Below are positions 51,227-59,641 of a DNA stretch of 63,071 nucleotides, in pieces. A program made the position numbers and the translations under genes. The stretch is taken from contig JALOON010000022.1 in NCBI GenBank assembly GCA_025454405.1, positions 1 to 63,071 on the forward strand, written 5' to 3'. Below the pieces are notes generated by a model. It did no database searches. It saw only the letters and a program-made list of their open reading frames with translations, and was not told where the DNA came from. How positions within the stretch are numbered: position 1 is the stretch's first letter; each line of letters opens with the position of its first letter. The stretch is from Oscillatoriaceae cyanobacterium Prado104 (lineage in GTDB: Bacteria > Cyanobacteriota > Cyanobacteriia > Cyanobacteriales > Microcoleaceae).

Positions 51227-52090
51227 ATGCCAACATTGACTTCGATCGACTTTCAAATTACGCCGCTAGACGCACCTTTGGGAGCGGTAGTTACCGGACT
51301 GGATGCTAGCCAACCTGTTGCGCCAAATGTCATCTTGCGTCTCAAACAAGCGCTGCGAAATTACCATATTTTGATTTTCAAAAATCAAACGCTTTCCGAC
51401 GAGCAGCTATTGCAGTTTTCTTTTTACTTTGGCTCGCTGTTTGTACCGCCCGATGATATTCCCGTGCTGGCTTCTGCACCGGGCGTAGTTCCGGTGGTGA
51501 TTCCCATTTCTAATGTTAATAATGGCTATACTGGAACTGGAGAACTTGACTTTCATTCCGACCACAAATGGACTCCTTACCCTTCGAGCGGTTCGCTACT
51601 TTACGCGCAGGAAGTTCCCCGTCATGGTGGAGATACTGCTTGGTTAAATCTCAATTTAGCCTACGAAACTTTAGACGAGTTTACCAAGCAAAGAATTGCC
51701 GATTTGCAGTTGATTACTTACAACCCATTTTTGCGCGATCGCAACGCACCTCCAGCCAAATATCGGCGCGATCGTACTATTCCCCTCATCAGTCCTGTAT
51801 TCCTTCATCCCTTAGTGCGAACTCATCCTGAAAGCGGCAAAAAGATTCTTTATCTAGACTATGCCACTGAAGTAGAAATCGCAGGCTTAGATCCAGCAGA
51901 AGGAGCAGAATTAATCGAGCAATTGAGACAACACCTCAATCGACCTCAGTTCTACTACAAACACAAATGGTCCGCAGGCGATATCGTCTACTGGGACAAT
52001 CAATCCACCCTGCACTACCGCGAAGCATTCGATCCAAACGAACGACGGGTAATGAAGCGAGTCAGCCTTGCAGGAAGTCGTCCTTTTTAA
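51227..52090 (+). CDS. TauD-family Fe(II)/2-oxoglutarate dioxygenase (second copy)
   Basis: 287 aa. Iron ligands HxD in DFHSDHKWTP (about residues 110-112) and distal His in STLHYREAFD (about 263), with the 2-oxoglutarate Arg in RRVMKRVSLAG. LRNYHILIFKNQTLSDEQLL near the N-terminus and EVPRHGGDTAWLNLNLAYET are family blocks. Length equals that of TauD/AtsK enzymes. It sits between two sulfonate-type binding proteins and is therefore a strong candidate for releasing sulfite or sulfate from an imported alkyl sulfonate or sulfate. Diverged from the copy at 12186. Confidence 0.92.
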   Translation: MPTLTSIDFQITPLDAPLGAVVTGLDASQPVAPNVILRLKQALRNYHILIFKNQTLSDEQLLQFSFYFGSLFVPPDDIPVLASAPGVVPVVIPISNVNNGYTGTGELDFHSDHKWTPYPSSGSLLYAQEVPRHGGDTAWLNLNLAYETLDEFTKQRIADLQLITYNPFLRDRNAPPAKYRRDRTIPLISPVFLHPLVRTHPESGKKILYLDYATEVEIAGLDPAEGAELIEQLRQHLNRPQFYYKHKWSAGDIVYWDNQSTLHYREAFDPNERRVMKRVSLAGSRPF

Positions 52091-52135
52091 GTTTGTCAAA
52101 CTTTGCATTCTAAAATTAGGAGAAATACAACAGTC

Positions 52136-53179
52136 ATGAACCAAGAATTTCAACCAGAACGCCGTAAATTATTAAAGCAATTTTGGCAATACTCAGCCGT
52201 CGGAATGTCGGGTTTATCTGCTTCAATTCTGACAGATTTTTGGCAAAAATCCGAAGCCCAAAACAGACCTGGTATTAAAACAAATGTAGTTCGCTTGGGC
52301 TATCAAACTTCCGGGGATATTGTTAAGTTCAGAGGGGTTTTAGAACCGCGTTTAAAAAGTTTGGGCGTTGCCGTACAATGGGCACCATTTCCTGCTGGAC
52401 CGCAACTTTTGGAAGCGATGAATGCAGGTCGCGTTGACATTGGTTCTGTGGGAGAAACACCGCCAATTTTTGCCCAAGCAGCAGGCGCACCACTGGTTTA
52501 TATTGCAGGGCGCAAACCCAGCCAAGGAGAAGGCAGTGCCATTGTGGTCAGGCAAAATTCTCCCCTGCGAAAACTCGCGGATCTTAAAGGCCAAAAAGTC
52601 GTCTTTCAACGGGGATCTGCTTCTCAATATTTACTATTAAGAGCCTTGCAAGAAGTGAAGTTGAGTGTTCGCGATATTCAACCGATTAGTTTGACTCCTG
52701 CTGAAGCTCGCGACGCATTTATTCAGGGGAAAATTGACGCTTGGGTAACATGGGACCCCCACTATGCTTTAGTCCAAAAAACTGCCGGTGCGCGGACTCT
52801 GAGAAATGCAGCAGGCATTGCAACTCAAGGGGGATTTTATCTATCAAGACGCGATTTTGCCGTCCAAAATCCTGAAGTGGTGCGAGTGATTTTAGAAGAG
52901 ATAGATAAACTCGGACAATGGGCTGAAGCCAACCCAACAGAAGTTGCCAGACTTTTCCAACCTGAACTTAAACTTGACCTGGCAATTTTAGAGGTAGTCA
53001 CCCGGCGGCGGACTTTTCGGTTAAGACAGCTAACCCCGGCTCTGATTAACGAACAACAACGCATTGCTGATGTATTTGCCCGCGAAGGAATCATCCCCCG
53101 ACAGATTGCAATTCGGGATGCTTTGCTCACCCCGCAACAATATGCAGCAATTACGCCTCAAAGGCTTGTCAGTCGGTAA
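52136..53179 (+). CDS. Sulfonate/nitrate-type ABC substrate-binding protein
   Basis: 347 aa from ATG 52136, which has AGGAG 11 bases upstream; a frame from 52103 begins inside the leader. The N-terminus ERRKLLKQFWQYSAVGMSGL looks like a twin-arginine signal without a lipobox cysteine, so the mature protein may be soluble in the periplasm or membrane held. Core: VVRLGYQTSGDIVKFRGVLE, GPQLLEAMNAGRVDIGSVGE, PPIFAQAAGAPLVYIAG and VTWDPHYALVQK. Most like the protein at 15957. It precedes the permease at 53334 with a repeat-containing gap of 154 bp. Confidence 0.9.
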   Translation: MNQEFQPERRKLLKQFWQYSAVGMSGLSASILTDFWQKSEAQNRPGIKTNVVRLGYQTSGDIVKFRGVLEPRLKSLGVAVQWAPFPAGPQLLEAMNAGRVDIGSVGETPPIFAQAAGAPLVYIAGRKPSQGEGSAIVVRQNSPLRKLADLKGQKVVFQRGSASQYLLLRALQEVKLSVRDIQPISLTPAEARDAFIQGKIDAWVTWDPHYALVQKTAGARTLRNAAGIATQGGFYLSRRDFAVQNPEVVRVILEEIDKLGQWAEANPTEVARLFQPELKLDLAILEVVTRRRTFRLRQLTPALINEQQRIADVFAREGIIPRQIAIRDALLTPQQYAAITPQRLVSR

Positions 53180-53333
53180 GCGGGAGAGCCCCCTAAATCC
53201 CCCTTTTTAAGGGGGACTTTGAAGTGCCTTGGATTCCCTTATTAATGCGATCGCCTGCATCCACAGGTAAAAAATAAACCCAATTCTGCAAGTTTTTTGG
53301 CAACTCCAACCTACTGCTTCTTAGAGGTATCTT

Positions 53334-54134
53334 ATGAGCCAGCGCAAATTTAAGTCCAAGTTGTTCAATAATCGCCACATTCAATCCTTAATTCCTTGGG
53401 TCGTCCCTATACTAATTCTTGCTGTCTGGCAATTTTTGTCTTCGATCGGCTTTATTCCTACCAGGATTTTACCCGCGCCATTAGGGGTTGTAGATGCAGT
53501 AATTCGATTGGCTTCGACGGGAGAACTTTTTGTCAATATCGGCATCAGTGCGGCACGGGCAATAACAGGCTTTTTAGTCGGGGGAAGTATAGGGTTTAGT
53601 TTGGGATTGCTCAACGGTCTTTCTCCCATTGCTGAGAAGATGTTAGATACTTCGATCCAGATGCTGCGGAACATTCCCAATTTGGCTTTGATTCCCTTGG
53701 TAATTTTGTGGTTTGGAATTGGAGATGAAGCGAGGTTGTTTCTCGTGTCTTTGGGCGTGATGTTTCCGATTTATTTGAACACATTTCACGGCATTCGCAG
53801 CGTCGATCCGGGATTAATTGAAATGGGCAAGGTTTATGGCTTAAATTCCTGGGGTTTATTCTGGCGGATTATTCTCCCTGGAGCATTGTCTTCCATCCTG
53901 GTAGGCGTGCGCTTTTCCTTGGGGATTATGTGGTTGACGCTGATTGTCGCCGAAACAATTGCGGCGGATTCTGGTATTGGTTACATGGCGATGAATGCCA
54001 GAGAATTTATGCAAACCGATGTAGTAGTGTTGAGTATTTTAATCTACGCTTTGTTTGGCAAGCTGGCAGATGCGATCGCCCGATCTCTAGAAAGTTACTG
54101 GTTGCAATGGCATCCTAACTATCAAACACCGTAA
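53334..54134 (+). CDS. SsuC/TauC-type ABC permease
   Basis: 266 aa with about six membrane helices. The cytoplasmic EAA loop MGKVYGLNSWGLFWRIILPG (about residues 163-182) docks the ATPase; PILILAVWQFLSSIGFIPTR and ILPAPLGVVDAVI are the usual N-terminal blocks, and IVAETIAADSGIGYMAM is the conserved late loop. It is the only full importer permease in the window. No SsuB-type ATPase gene is present, so it must share an ATPase encoded elsewhere. It lies between two binding proteins, each of which could deliver ligand to it. Confidence 0.92.
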   Translation: MSQRKFKSKLFNNRHIQSLIPWVVPILILAVWQFLSSIGFIPTRILPAPLGVVDAVIRLASTGELFVNIGISAARAITGFLVGGSIGFSLGLLNGLSPIAEKMLDTSIQMLRNIPNLALIPLVILWFGIGDEARLFLVSLGVMFPIYLNTFHGIRSVDPGLIEMGKVYGLNSWGLFWRIILPGALSSILVGVRFSLGIMWLTLIVAETIAADSGIGYMAMNAREFMQTDVVVLSILIYALFGKLADAIARSLESYWLQWHPNYQTP

Positions 54135-54298
54135 ATGACGCCGAACAAACTGCAAATAAAGTTTGGCGATCGCGCGTGCATGGCGCGATCGCTTTACTTC
54201 AACCCCGATCGAAACAAAACATGAATAATTTTAAAATTTCTTAACAAACCAACCATCTTGCTTTTTCCCCCCATACATGCGATATTTGAGATCGACAA

Positions 54299-54326
54299 CT
54301 CCGGTAACTCTATCAATATACTGGAG
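54299..54326. promoter_or_regulatory. 28-bp operator-like palindrome (site 11)
   Basis: CTCCGGTAA, spacer CTCTATCAAT, ATACTGGAG. Outer CTCC/GGAG replaces CTAC/GTAG symmetrically, and 7 of 9 positions pair. It lies 34 bp before the start codon of the binding protein at 54361, where it would overlap the promoter or leader. Confidence 0.6.
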
Positions 54327-54360
54327 TATAAATTTATCTAAGCGTTAAATCGGCGTATTT

Positions 54361-55434
54361 ATGTTTACTAAATTCGCTCCAATCCCGCTATTGGGAATTT
54401 TGAAAGGCATTCTCCAGCGATTCCAACAGGCAAGAATCCGCAATTTTTCCCTACTCTTTGCCTTCGGAATTGGCTTAAGTTTCGCGATCTCGGCTTGTTC
54501 TTCTGCCACCACAGGCGGGAATTCTGCGGTAACGCCAACAGCCGTGCAAAGTCCAGCAGCCAGCGCCATCGAGGTTCGCATTGGCTACCAGAAAGCGGCA
54601 ACAGTTCTCAATGCACTCAAAGCAAAAGAAGAATTAGAAAAAGCGTTTTCAGCCTCCGGCGCTACTGTGAAATGGACTGAATTTCCTGCTGGCCCGCCAA
54701 TGTTGGAAGCGATGAACGCCGGAAGCATTGACTTCGGCTACACCGGAGAAGCACCGCCCATTTTTGCCCAAGCCGCAGGTACTCCTTTTGTTTATGTCGC
54801 CTACGATCCGTGGGGGCCAAAAGCTGAAGCGATCGTTGTTCCCAAAGATTCGCCGATTCAAAACTTGACCGATCTCAAGGGGAAAAGAGTTGCTTTTGCC
54901 AAAGGTTCCAACACCAACTATCTAATAGTAAAAGCACTGGAAAAAGCAGGACTCCAATACAGCGATATCAAACCAGCATTTCTTCCCCCCGCCGATGCCC
55001 GCGTTGCCTTTGAAGGCAATAACGTTGATGCTTGGGCAATTTGGGACCCCTTCTTAGCAGCCGCAGAGAAAGCAACCGGCGCGCGCACATTAACTGATGC
55101 AACCGGACTCGCTCCCAATCGGGGTTATTATCTAGCTGCTAAATCTTTCGTAGAAAAGCAACCCGCTGCTTTGAAAACGGTTTTAGATCGAGTGAACAAA
55201 GTAAGCGACTGGGCAAAAAATAATCCTGCTGAAGTGGCGAAATTTCTTGCCCCTGAATTGGGCATTGATGCTGATGTGTTGGAGGTAGCAGAAAGACGGC
55301 GCGAGTACGGCGTACTTCCCCTCACTGATGAAGTCATTGCCAGACAGCAACAGATTGCCGATACGTTCCAAAAAATCGATCTGCTGCCGAAACGAATCGC
55401 AGTCCAAGAAATTGCTTGGAAGGAAAATAAATGA
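54361..55434 (+). CDS. Sulfonate/nitrate-type ABC substrate-binding lipoprotein
   Basis: 357 aa. The signal SLLFAFGIGLSFAISACSS carries lipobox ISAC near residue 40. Core: VRIGYQKAATVLNALKAKEE, FPAGPPMLEAMNAGSIDFGY, PPIFAQAAGTPFVYVAYDPW, DLKGKRVAFAKGSNTNYLIV and WAIWDPFLAAAEK. In detail it resembles SsuA of aliphatic-sulfonate systems most closely among the four. Its stop overlaps the start of the third flavoprotein gene (ATGA at 55431-55434), the tightest link in the window between ligand capture and a flavoprotein. Operator-like site 11 precedes it. Confidence 0.92.
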   Translation: MFTKFAPIPLLGILKGILQRFQQARIRNFSLLFAFGIGLSFAISACSSATTGGNSAVTPTAVQSPAASAIEVRIGYQKAATVLNALKAKEELEKAFSASGATVKWTEFPAGPPMLEAMNAGSIDFGYTGEAPPIFAQAAGTPFVYVAYDPWGPKAEAIVVPKDSPIQNLTDLKGKRVAFAKGSNTNYLIVKALEKAGLQYSDIKPAFLPPADARVAFEGNNVDAWAIWDPFLAAAEKATGARTLTDATGLAPNRGYYLAAKSFVEKQPAALKTVLDRVNKVSDWAKNNPAEVAKFLAPELGIDADVLEVAERRREYGVLPLTDEVIARQQQIADTFQKIDLLPKRIAVQEIAWKENK

Positions 55435-57134
55435 ATACCCAATGGATAAAAACAGACGTGTTAGTCATCGGGGGCGGTACGGCGGGGACGATGGCAGCAA
55501 TTAAGGCGAAACAGGCTCTTCCTGCTGGCGAAGTGTTGATTTTAGAGAAAGCAAATATTCGCCGCAGTGGAGCGATCGCAATGGGAATGGATGGAGTCAA
55601 TACAGCCGTCATTCCCGGACATTCTACCCCAGAACAATACGTCCGCGAAGTCACGATTGCCAACGATGGTATTTTGCATCAAAAAGCCGTCTACCAAACG
55701 GCTCTCTTAGGCTACGAAACGATTCAAGAATTAGAAAGTTGGGGCGTTAAATTTCAAAAAGACCCCCAAGGAAATTACGACGTTAAGCAAGTGCATCGGG
55801 TGGGCAAATACGTACTACCCATGCCAGAAGGAAAAGACCTCAAAACGATTCTCACCCGACAGGTAAAACGGCACAAAGTACAAGTAACAAACCGCGTCAT
55901 GGCAACGCGAGTTTTGGTCAGAGAAGGGCGGGCAATTGGCGCAGTCGGATTTGATGTGCGCGAGGGTGATTTTGTCATCATTCAAGCGAAGGCAGTAATT
56001 CTCTGTACGGGTGCTTGCGGGCGCTTGGGACTCCCCGCATCGGGCTATCTTTACGGCACCTATGAAAACCCAACAAATGCCGGGGATGGCTACTCAATGG
56101 CTTACCATGCGGGAGCAGAATTGACTAATATTGAATGCTTCCAAATTAACCCGCTAATTAAAGATTACAACGGCCCCGCTTGCGCTTATGTTGCTGGGCC
56201 TTTTGGCGCATACACCGCCAACGCCGAAGGACACCGCTTCATCAATTGCGATTACTGGAGCGGTCAAATGATGCTAGAGATTTGGAAAGAATTGAACTCC
56301 GGCAAGGGGCCAATTCAACTCAAGATGACCCATTTAGATGAGGATACAATTTCAGAAATTGAGTCGATTTTGTGGTCAAACGAGCGCCCGAGTCGGGGAC
56401 GCTTTCACCAGGAGAGAGGTGAAGATTATCGCACCCACGGGATTGAGATGAATATTTCGGAAATTGGGTTGTGTAGCGGACATAGTGCTTCTGGTGTTTG
56501 GGTAAATGAGAAAGCAGAAACCACAGTACCGGGATTGTATGCCGCGGGAGATATGGCAAGCGTTCCTCATAATTATATGATTGGGGCGTTTGTGTTTGGT
56601 CGATTAGCAGGAATTAATGCGGTTGAATACATCCAAGACTTAGAGCATTTGGAGCCAGATGCAGACTTTTTAGCAGCGGAAAAAGCTCGCATCTATGCAC
56701 CTTTAGATCTGCCTAATGGTATTCCCCATACTCAGGTAGAGTATAAGTTGCGACGGCTGGTAAATGACTACCTGCAACCCCCAAAATCGGGTAATAAAAT
56801 GCAAATTGGGTTGCATCATTTTACCCGCTATCGCGAAACTTTAGAGCAAATGGGAGCGCGTGACGCTCACGAATTGATGCGCTGTATGGAAGTGCATTTT
56901 ATCCGCGACTGTGCGGAAATGGCTGTACGCGCCTCGCTGTATCGCCGGGAAAGTCGCTGGGGTTTATATCACTATCGTTTGGATTTTCCAGAAAAGAATA
57001 ATGAGGAGTGGTTTTGTCATGTAAATTTGAAGCAGAACGATCGCGGAGAAATGGAGTTGTTTAAACGCCCAGTGGAACCCTATGTTGTGGAGGTGGATTT
57101 AGTCAGAGAAGTTTATGATGTAGCAACGCGATAA
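55431..57134 (+). CDS. AprA-like FAD flavoprotein (pair 3)
   Basis: 567 aa; the ATG overlaps the stop of the binding-protein gene. FAD motif VLVIGGGTAGTMAAIKAKQA (about 9-28), EKANIRRSGAIAMGMDGVN, then GIEMNISEIGLCSGHSASGV and TVPGLYAAGDMASVPHNYMI. The C-terminal SRWGLYHYRLDFPEKNNEEW closely follows the AprA pattern (an Arg-rich turn before an aromatic/acidic stretch). It differs in detail from the pairs at 26397 and 42871 and is the most AprA-like. Probable electron partner is the ferredoxin at 57980. It lacks any signal peptide. The binding-protein fusion of expression suggests it acts on the imported compound. Confidence 0.88.
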   Translation: MNTQWIKTDVLVIGGGTAGTMAAIKAKQALPAGEVLILEKANIRRSGAIAMGMDGVNTAVIPGHSTPEQYVREVTIANDGILHQKAVYQTALLGYETIQELESWGVKFQKDPQGNYDVKQVHRVGKYVLPMPEGKDLKTILTRQVKRHKVQVTNRVMATRVLVREGRAIGAVGFDVREGDFVIIQAKAVILCTGACGRLGLPASGYLYGTYENPTNAGDGYSMAYHAGAELTNIECFQINPLIKDYNGPACAYVAGPFGAYTANAEGHRFINCDYWSGQMMLEIWKELNSGKGPIQLKMTHLDEDTISEIESILWSNERPSRGRFHQERGEDYRTHGIEMNISEIGLCSGHSASGVWVNEKAETTVPGLYAAGDMASVPHNYMIGAFVFGRLAGINAVEYIQDLEHLEPDADFLAAEKARIYAPLDLPNGIPHTQVEYKLRRLVNDYLQPPKSGNKMQIGLHHFTRYRETLEQMGARDAHELMRCMEVHFIRDCAEMAVRASLYRRESRWGLYHYRLDFPEKNNEEWFCHVNLKQNDRGEMELFKRPVEPYVVEVDLVREVYDVATR

Positions 57135-57171
57135 ATTTGAGACTGCCATCGCTATTTACTGGTGTTGAAAA

Positions 57172-57975
57172 ATGCCTCTCTACGATTCTATTGGTAAAAA
57201 ATATGCAACTTCTCGCGTTCCCGATCCTCGGATTTTGAAAGCGATAATTGACCTGCTCGATTTGCCAAAAGGCAGCATTATTGCTGATATTGGGGCTGGA
57301 ACTGGGGGTTACAGTTTAGCATTAGCAAACCAAGGATATTCTGTCTGTGCTATAGAACCTTCATCAGTGATGCGATCGCAAGCAGTAGAACATCCCCAAA
57401 TCAAATGGTTTCCGGGATATGCAGAAGTTCTCCCTTTGCCAGATAAATCTGTTGATGCAGTAGTGAGTAGTCTCACCATTCATCACTTTTCCAACCTAGA
57501 AAAAGCCTTTCAAGAGATGCAGCGAATTGTCAGAAATGGGGCAATTGTCTTGCTGAGTTTTGATATCAGGCTAGCTCAGAAAATCTGGCTTTACGATTAC
57601 TTTCCGTGGCTTTGGGAAGATGCACTGCGGTTTCTACCCCTCGCCGAAATTGCAAATCTAATTCAGGAAAATACCCACAGATATGTTGAAACTTTCCCTT
57701 TGATGTTACCTTCGGATTTATCCGATCTATTTGCGGCAGCAGGTTGGAACCGTCCTGAGATGTATCTAAACCCCGATATTCGTGCAGGAATATCATCTTT
57801 TGCTTTGGCTGATGAGAGTTTAGTTGAACAAGGAGTAAAATCGCTGGCAGCAGATTTGAACAACCATCAATGGGATGCCAAGTATGGAGAAATCCGCAAA
57901 CTCACAGAGATTGACGTAGGTTATCGTTTCCTACGTGCAACGATTGACGAAAATCTAGCTAACAAAGGAGAGTAA
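57172..57975 (+). CDS. Class I SAM-dependent methyltransferase
   Basis: 267 aa. Motif I GSIIADIGAGTGGYSLALA (about 36-54), VCAIEPSSVMRSQAVEHP, VLPLPDKSVDAVVSSLTIHH and FQEMQRIVRNGAIVLLSFDI are of the Methyltransf_11 type. It lies between the third flavoprotein (37 bp) and third ferredoxin (4 bp), so a methyl transfer is bound up with the flavoprotein reaction. Compare the methyltransferases flanking pair 1. The acceptor might be a thiol, sulfinate or carboxylate; none can be shown from sequence. Confidence 0.86.
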   Translation: MPLYDSIGKKYATSRVPDPRILKAIIDLLDLPKGSIIADIGAGTGGYSLALANQGYSVCAIEPSSVMRSQAVEHPQIKWFPGYAEVLPLPDKSVDAVVSSLTIHHFSNLEKAFQEMQRIVRNGAIVLLSFDIRLAQKIWLYDYFPWLWEDALRFLPLAEIANLIQENTHRYVETFPLMLPSDLSDLFAAAGWNRPEMYLNPDIRAGISSFALADESLVEQGVKSLAADLNNHQWDAKYGEIRKLTEIDVGYRFLRATIDENLANKGE

Positions 57976-57979
57976 GTCT

Positions 57980-58207
57980 ATGGCTTTAACTACACAACGA
58001 GTAGACGTTCCTGTAATCGTCGATGAATCTAAATGTTTGGAAAAATGCAGGGTTTGCATTGAAGTTTGTCCGCTTGATGTGCTGGCGAAGAATCCAGAGA
58101 CGGGCAAAGCTTATATGAAATACGATGAGTGTTGGTTCTGTTTGCCCTGTGAAAAAGAATGTCCTACGAAGGCGATTACGGTGCAAATTCCCTTCTTGTT
58201 ACGGTGA
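57980..58207 (+). CDS. Small 2x[4Fe-4S] ferredoxin (AprB-like partner 3)
   Basis: 75 aa, GGAGAG about eight bases before ATG. Second motif CWFCLPCEKECP is canonical. The first reads CLEKCRVCIEVCP, with three residues between the first two cysteines where two are usual, a spacing that recalls the special first cluster of APS reductase beta. It lacks the C-terminal tail of the ferredoxins at 25981 and 42385. Coexpression with the flavoprotein is nearly certain from spacing. Confidence 0.9.
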   Translation: MALTTQRVDVPVIVDESKCLEKCRVCIEVCPLDVLAKNPETGKAYMKYDECWFCLPCEKECPTKAITVQIPFLLR

Positions 58208-58306
58208 TATCATATCCGCTTGCCAAGGGTAGCGCATCACCCTCACCCCCATTGGTGTCAACAATGGCCTAAAACCCTTGATAAATCTCGTTTTTACCTG
58301 AGTTTA

Positions 58307-58433
58307 GATCCCCCTAAATCCACGCCACTTGCTTCATTTGGGGGGACCCCAAGATCGCAGTGGCTTCCCTTAAGAAGGGGGACTTTAAGAGTGCTTCCAG
58401 TCCCCCCCTTCTTAAGGGGGGCTAGGGGGGATC
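58307..58433. repeat. GATCCCCC / GGGGGATC inverted repeat
   Basis: GATCCCCCTAAATCC at the left and GCTAGGGGGGATC at the right, with internal CTTAAGAAGGGGGAC and CCCCCCTTCTTAAGG pairing. Same family as 21017-21136. Confidence 0.7.
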
Positions 58434-58504
58434 TGGTTTGAGTCGCCAAACTGCAATCCCTGATTGCCTTTAACCTTAAGTTGACACCAATGCCTCACCC
58501 CCAA

Positions 58505-58529
58505 CCCCTCTCCCTTGATGGGAGAGGGG
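58505..58529. terminator. GC-rich hairpin before the HEAT gene
   Basis: CCCCTCTCCC-TTGAT-GGGAGAGGGG, perfect 10-bp stem. No T-run follows immediately (GGCAAGAAAAG, then TTTTTTT at 58541), so termination or attenuation is possible but not certain. It lies 42 bp before the HEAT gene start. Confidence 0.45.
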
Positions 58530-58571
58530 GGCAAGAAAAGTTTTTTTACACAACCGATATGAGGAGTAAAA

Positions 58572-59528
58572 ATGTCTGCGGATACGAATTCTGAGTTAGA
58601 TCGGTGGTTGGAAATGTTGCGATCGCCCGTTTTAAGCGATCGCTTAGTTGCGGTCAAAACTCTGCAACATTTGGGGGAGGAAGAGGCAATTGATGCTCTA
58701 ATTCTTGCCTTGCAAGATGAAAACACTGCCGTGCAAAAAATCGCGGTAACTGCCTTGTGGGAACTTGCCAATCCTGTCGTTGTTCCCGCTTTATTGCCAC
58801 GTCTCGCCTCCAAAAATGCAGAAATTCGCCAAGAGGCATTATCTGCTTTAGGTGAATTGGTATCATCGGAACATTTACTGCTGTTGTTAGAGGCGCTGCA
58901 CCAAGAAGATATTAATTTACAGCTTAACGTGCTTATTCTGTTGCGGAAAATTCACGATGTTCAGTCTCTTCCTGCAGTGCTGACTTTCTTAAAATCGGAA
59001 CACCCCCAACTGCGAGAAGCAGCTATAACAACTCTTCGCTATCTGAATCAAGTGCAAATATGCCCGCCTGCTTTATCTTTAATCGCCGATTCCGATGATA
59101 GCGTTCGCCGTGCGGCGGCTTTAACTTTAGGTTATTTAGCAGATGGGGAAGTTGTAGAATTACTGAGTCAATCCCTCGCCTCCGATCCGGATTGGCAAGT
59201 GCGCCGCAATGCTGCCAAATCTCTGGCAATTCAGGCGAATCCCAAAGCGATTCCTGCGGTTGAAGTTGCCCTGAAAGATGAACAATGGCAAGTGCGAAAA
59301 TCTGCTTTGCAAGTGTTACAAAACATCCCGGATTTTCAGTGTTTGTCCGAAGTAATAGAAGCCCTAGCAGATGAGTATTCAGATGTGAGAAAAGAAGCTG
59401 CGATCGCTCTCGGCAATTTGGGCAATCCCGATGCCATCACCGCCCTCCAGCAAGCGCTAGACGACCCCGATCGGGATGTTAGTATCTACGCGCAACGGGC
59501 TATTCAAAAGATTCAGGAAAATTGCTAA
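58572..59528 (+). CDS. HEAT-repeat protein
   Basis: 318 aa consisting almost wholly of helical repeats of about 31 residues: LGEEEAIDALILALQDENTA, SVRRAAALTLGYLADGEVVE, WQVRRNAAKSLAIQANPKAI, DVRKEAAIALGNLGNPDAIT and others, about nine units. The scaffold type (PBS-lyase HEAT) mediates protein contacts, and some members load cofactors. Following the flavoprotein, methyltransferase and ferredoxin, it may assemble or hold that complex. A phycobilin-lyase role is less likely in this context. Separated from the ferredoxin by 364 bp of repeats. Confidence 0.87.
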   Translation: MSADTNSELDRWLEMLRSPVLSDRLVAVKTLQHLGEEEAIDALILALQDENTAVQKIAVTALWELANPVVVPALLPRLASKNAEIRQEALSALGELVSSEHLLLLLEALHQEDINLQLNVLILLRKIHDVQSLPAVLTFLKSEHPQLREAAITTLRYLNQVQICPPALSLIADSDDSVRRAAALTLGYLADGEVVELLSQSLASDPDWQVRRNAAKSLAIQANPKAIPAVEVALKDEQWQVRKSALQVLQNIPDFQCLSEVIEALADEYSDVRKEAAIALGNLGNPDAITALQQALDDPDRDVSIYAQRAIQKIQENC

Positions 59529-59641
59529 TGGGTAATTGGTAATTGGTGATTTCAGAAATCGATCGTTAGCAATTAGCTATTAGCAGTTAGATAACCGTTG
59601 CTCCTGAAGACGATCTAATTCCCATTTTCAATTTTAGATTA

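Larger units (their letters stand above)
58208..58571. other. Intergenic repeats before HEAT-repeat gene
   Basis: No gene. A GATCCCCC repeat fills 58307-58433, and a strong hairpin lies at 58505-58529. GAGGAG eight bases before the HEAT gene is its ribosome-binding site. Confidence 0.65.
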
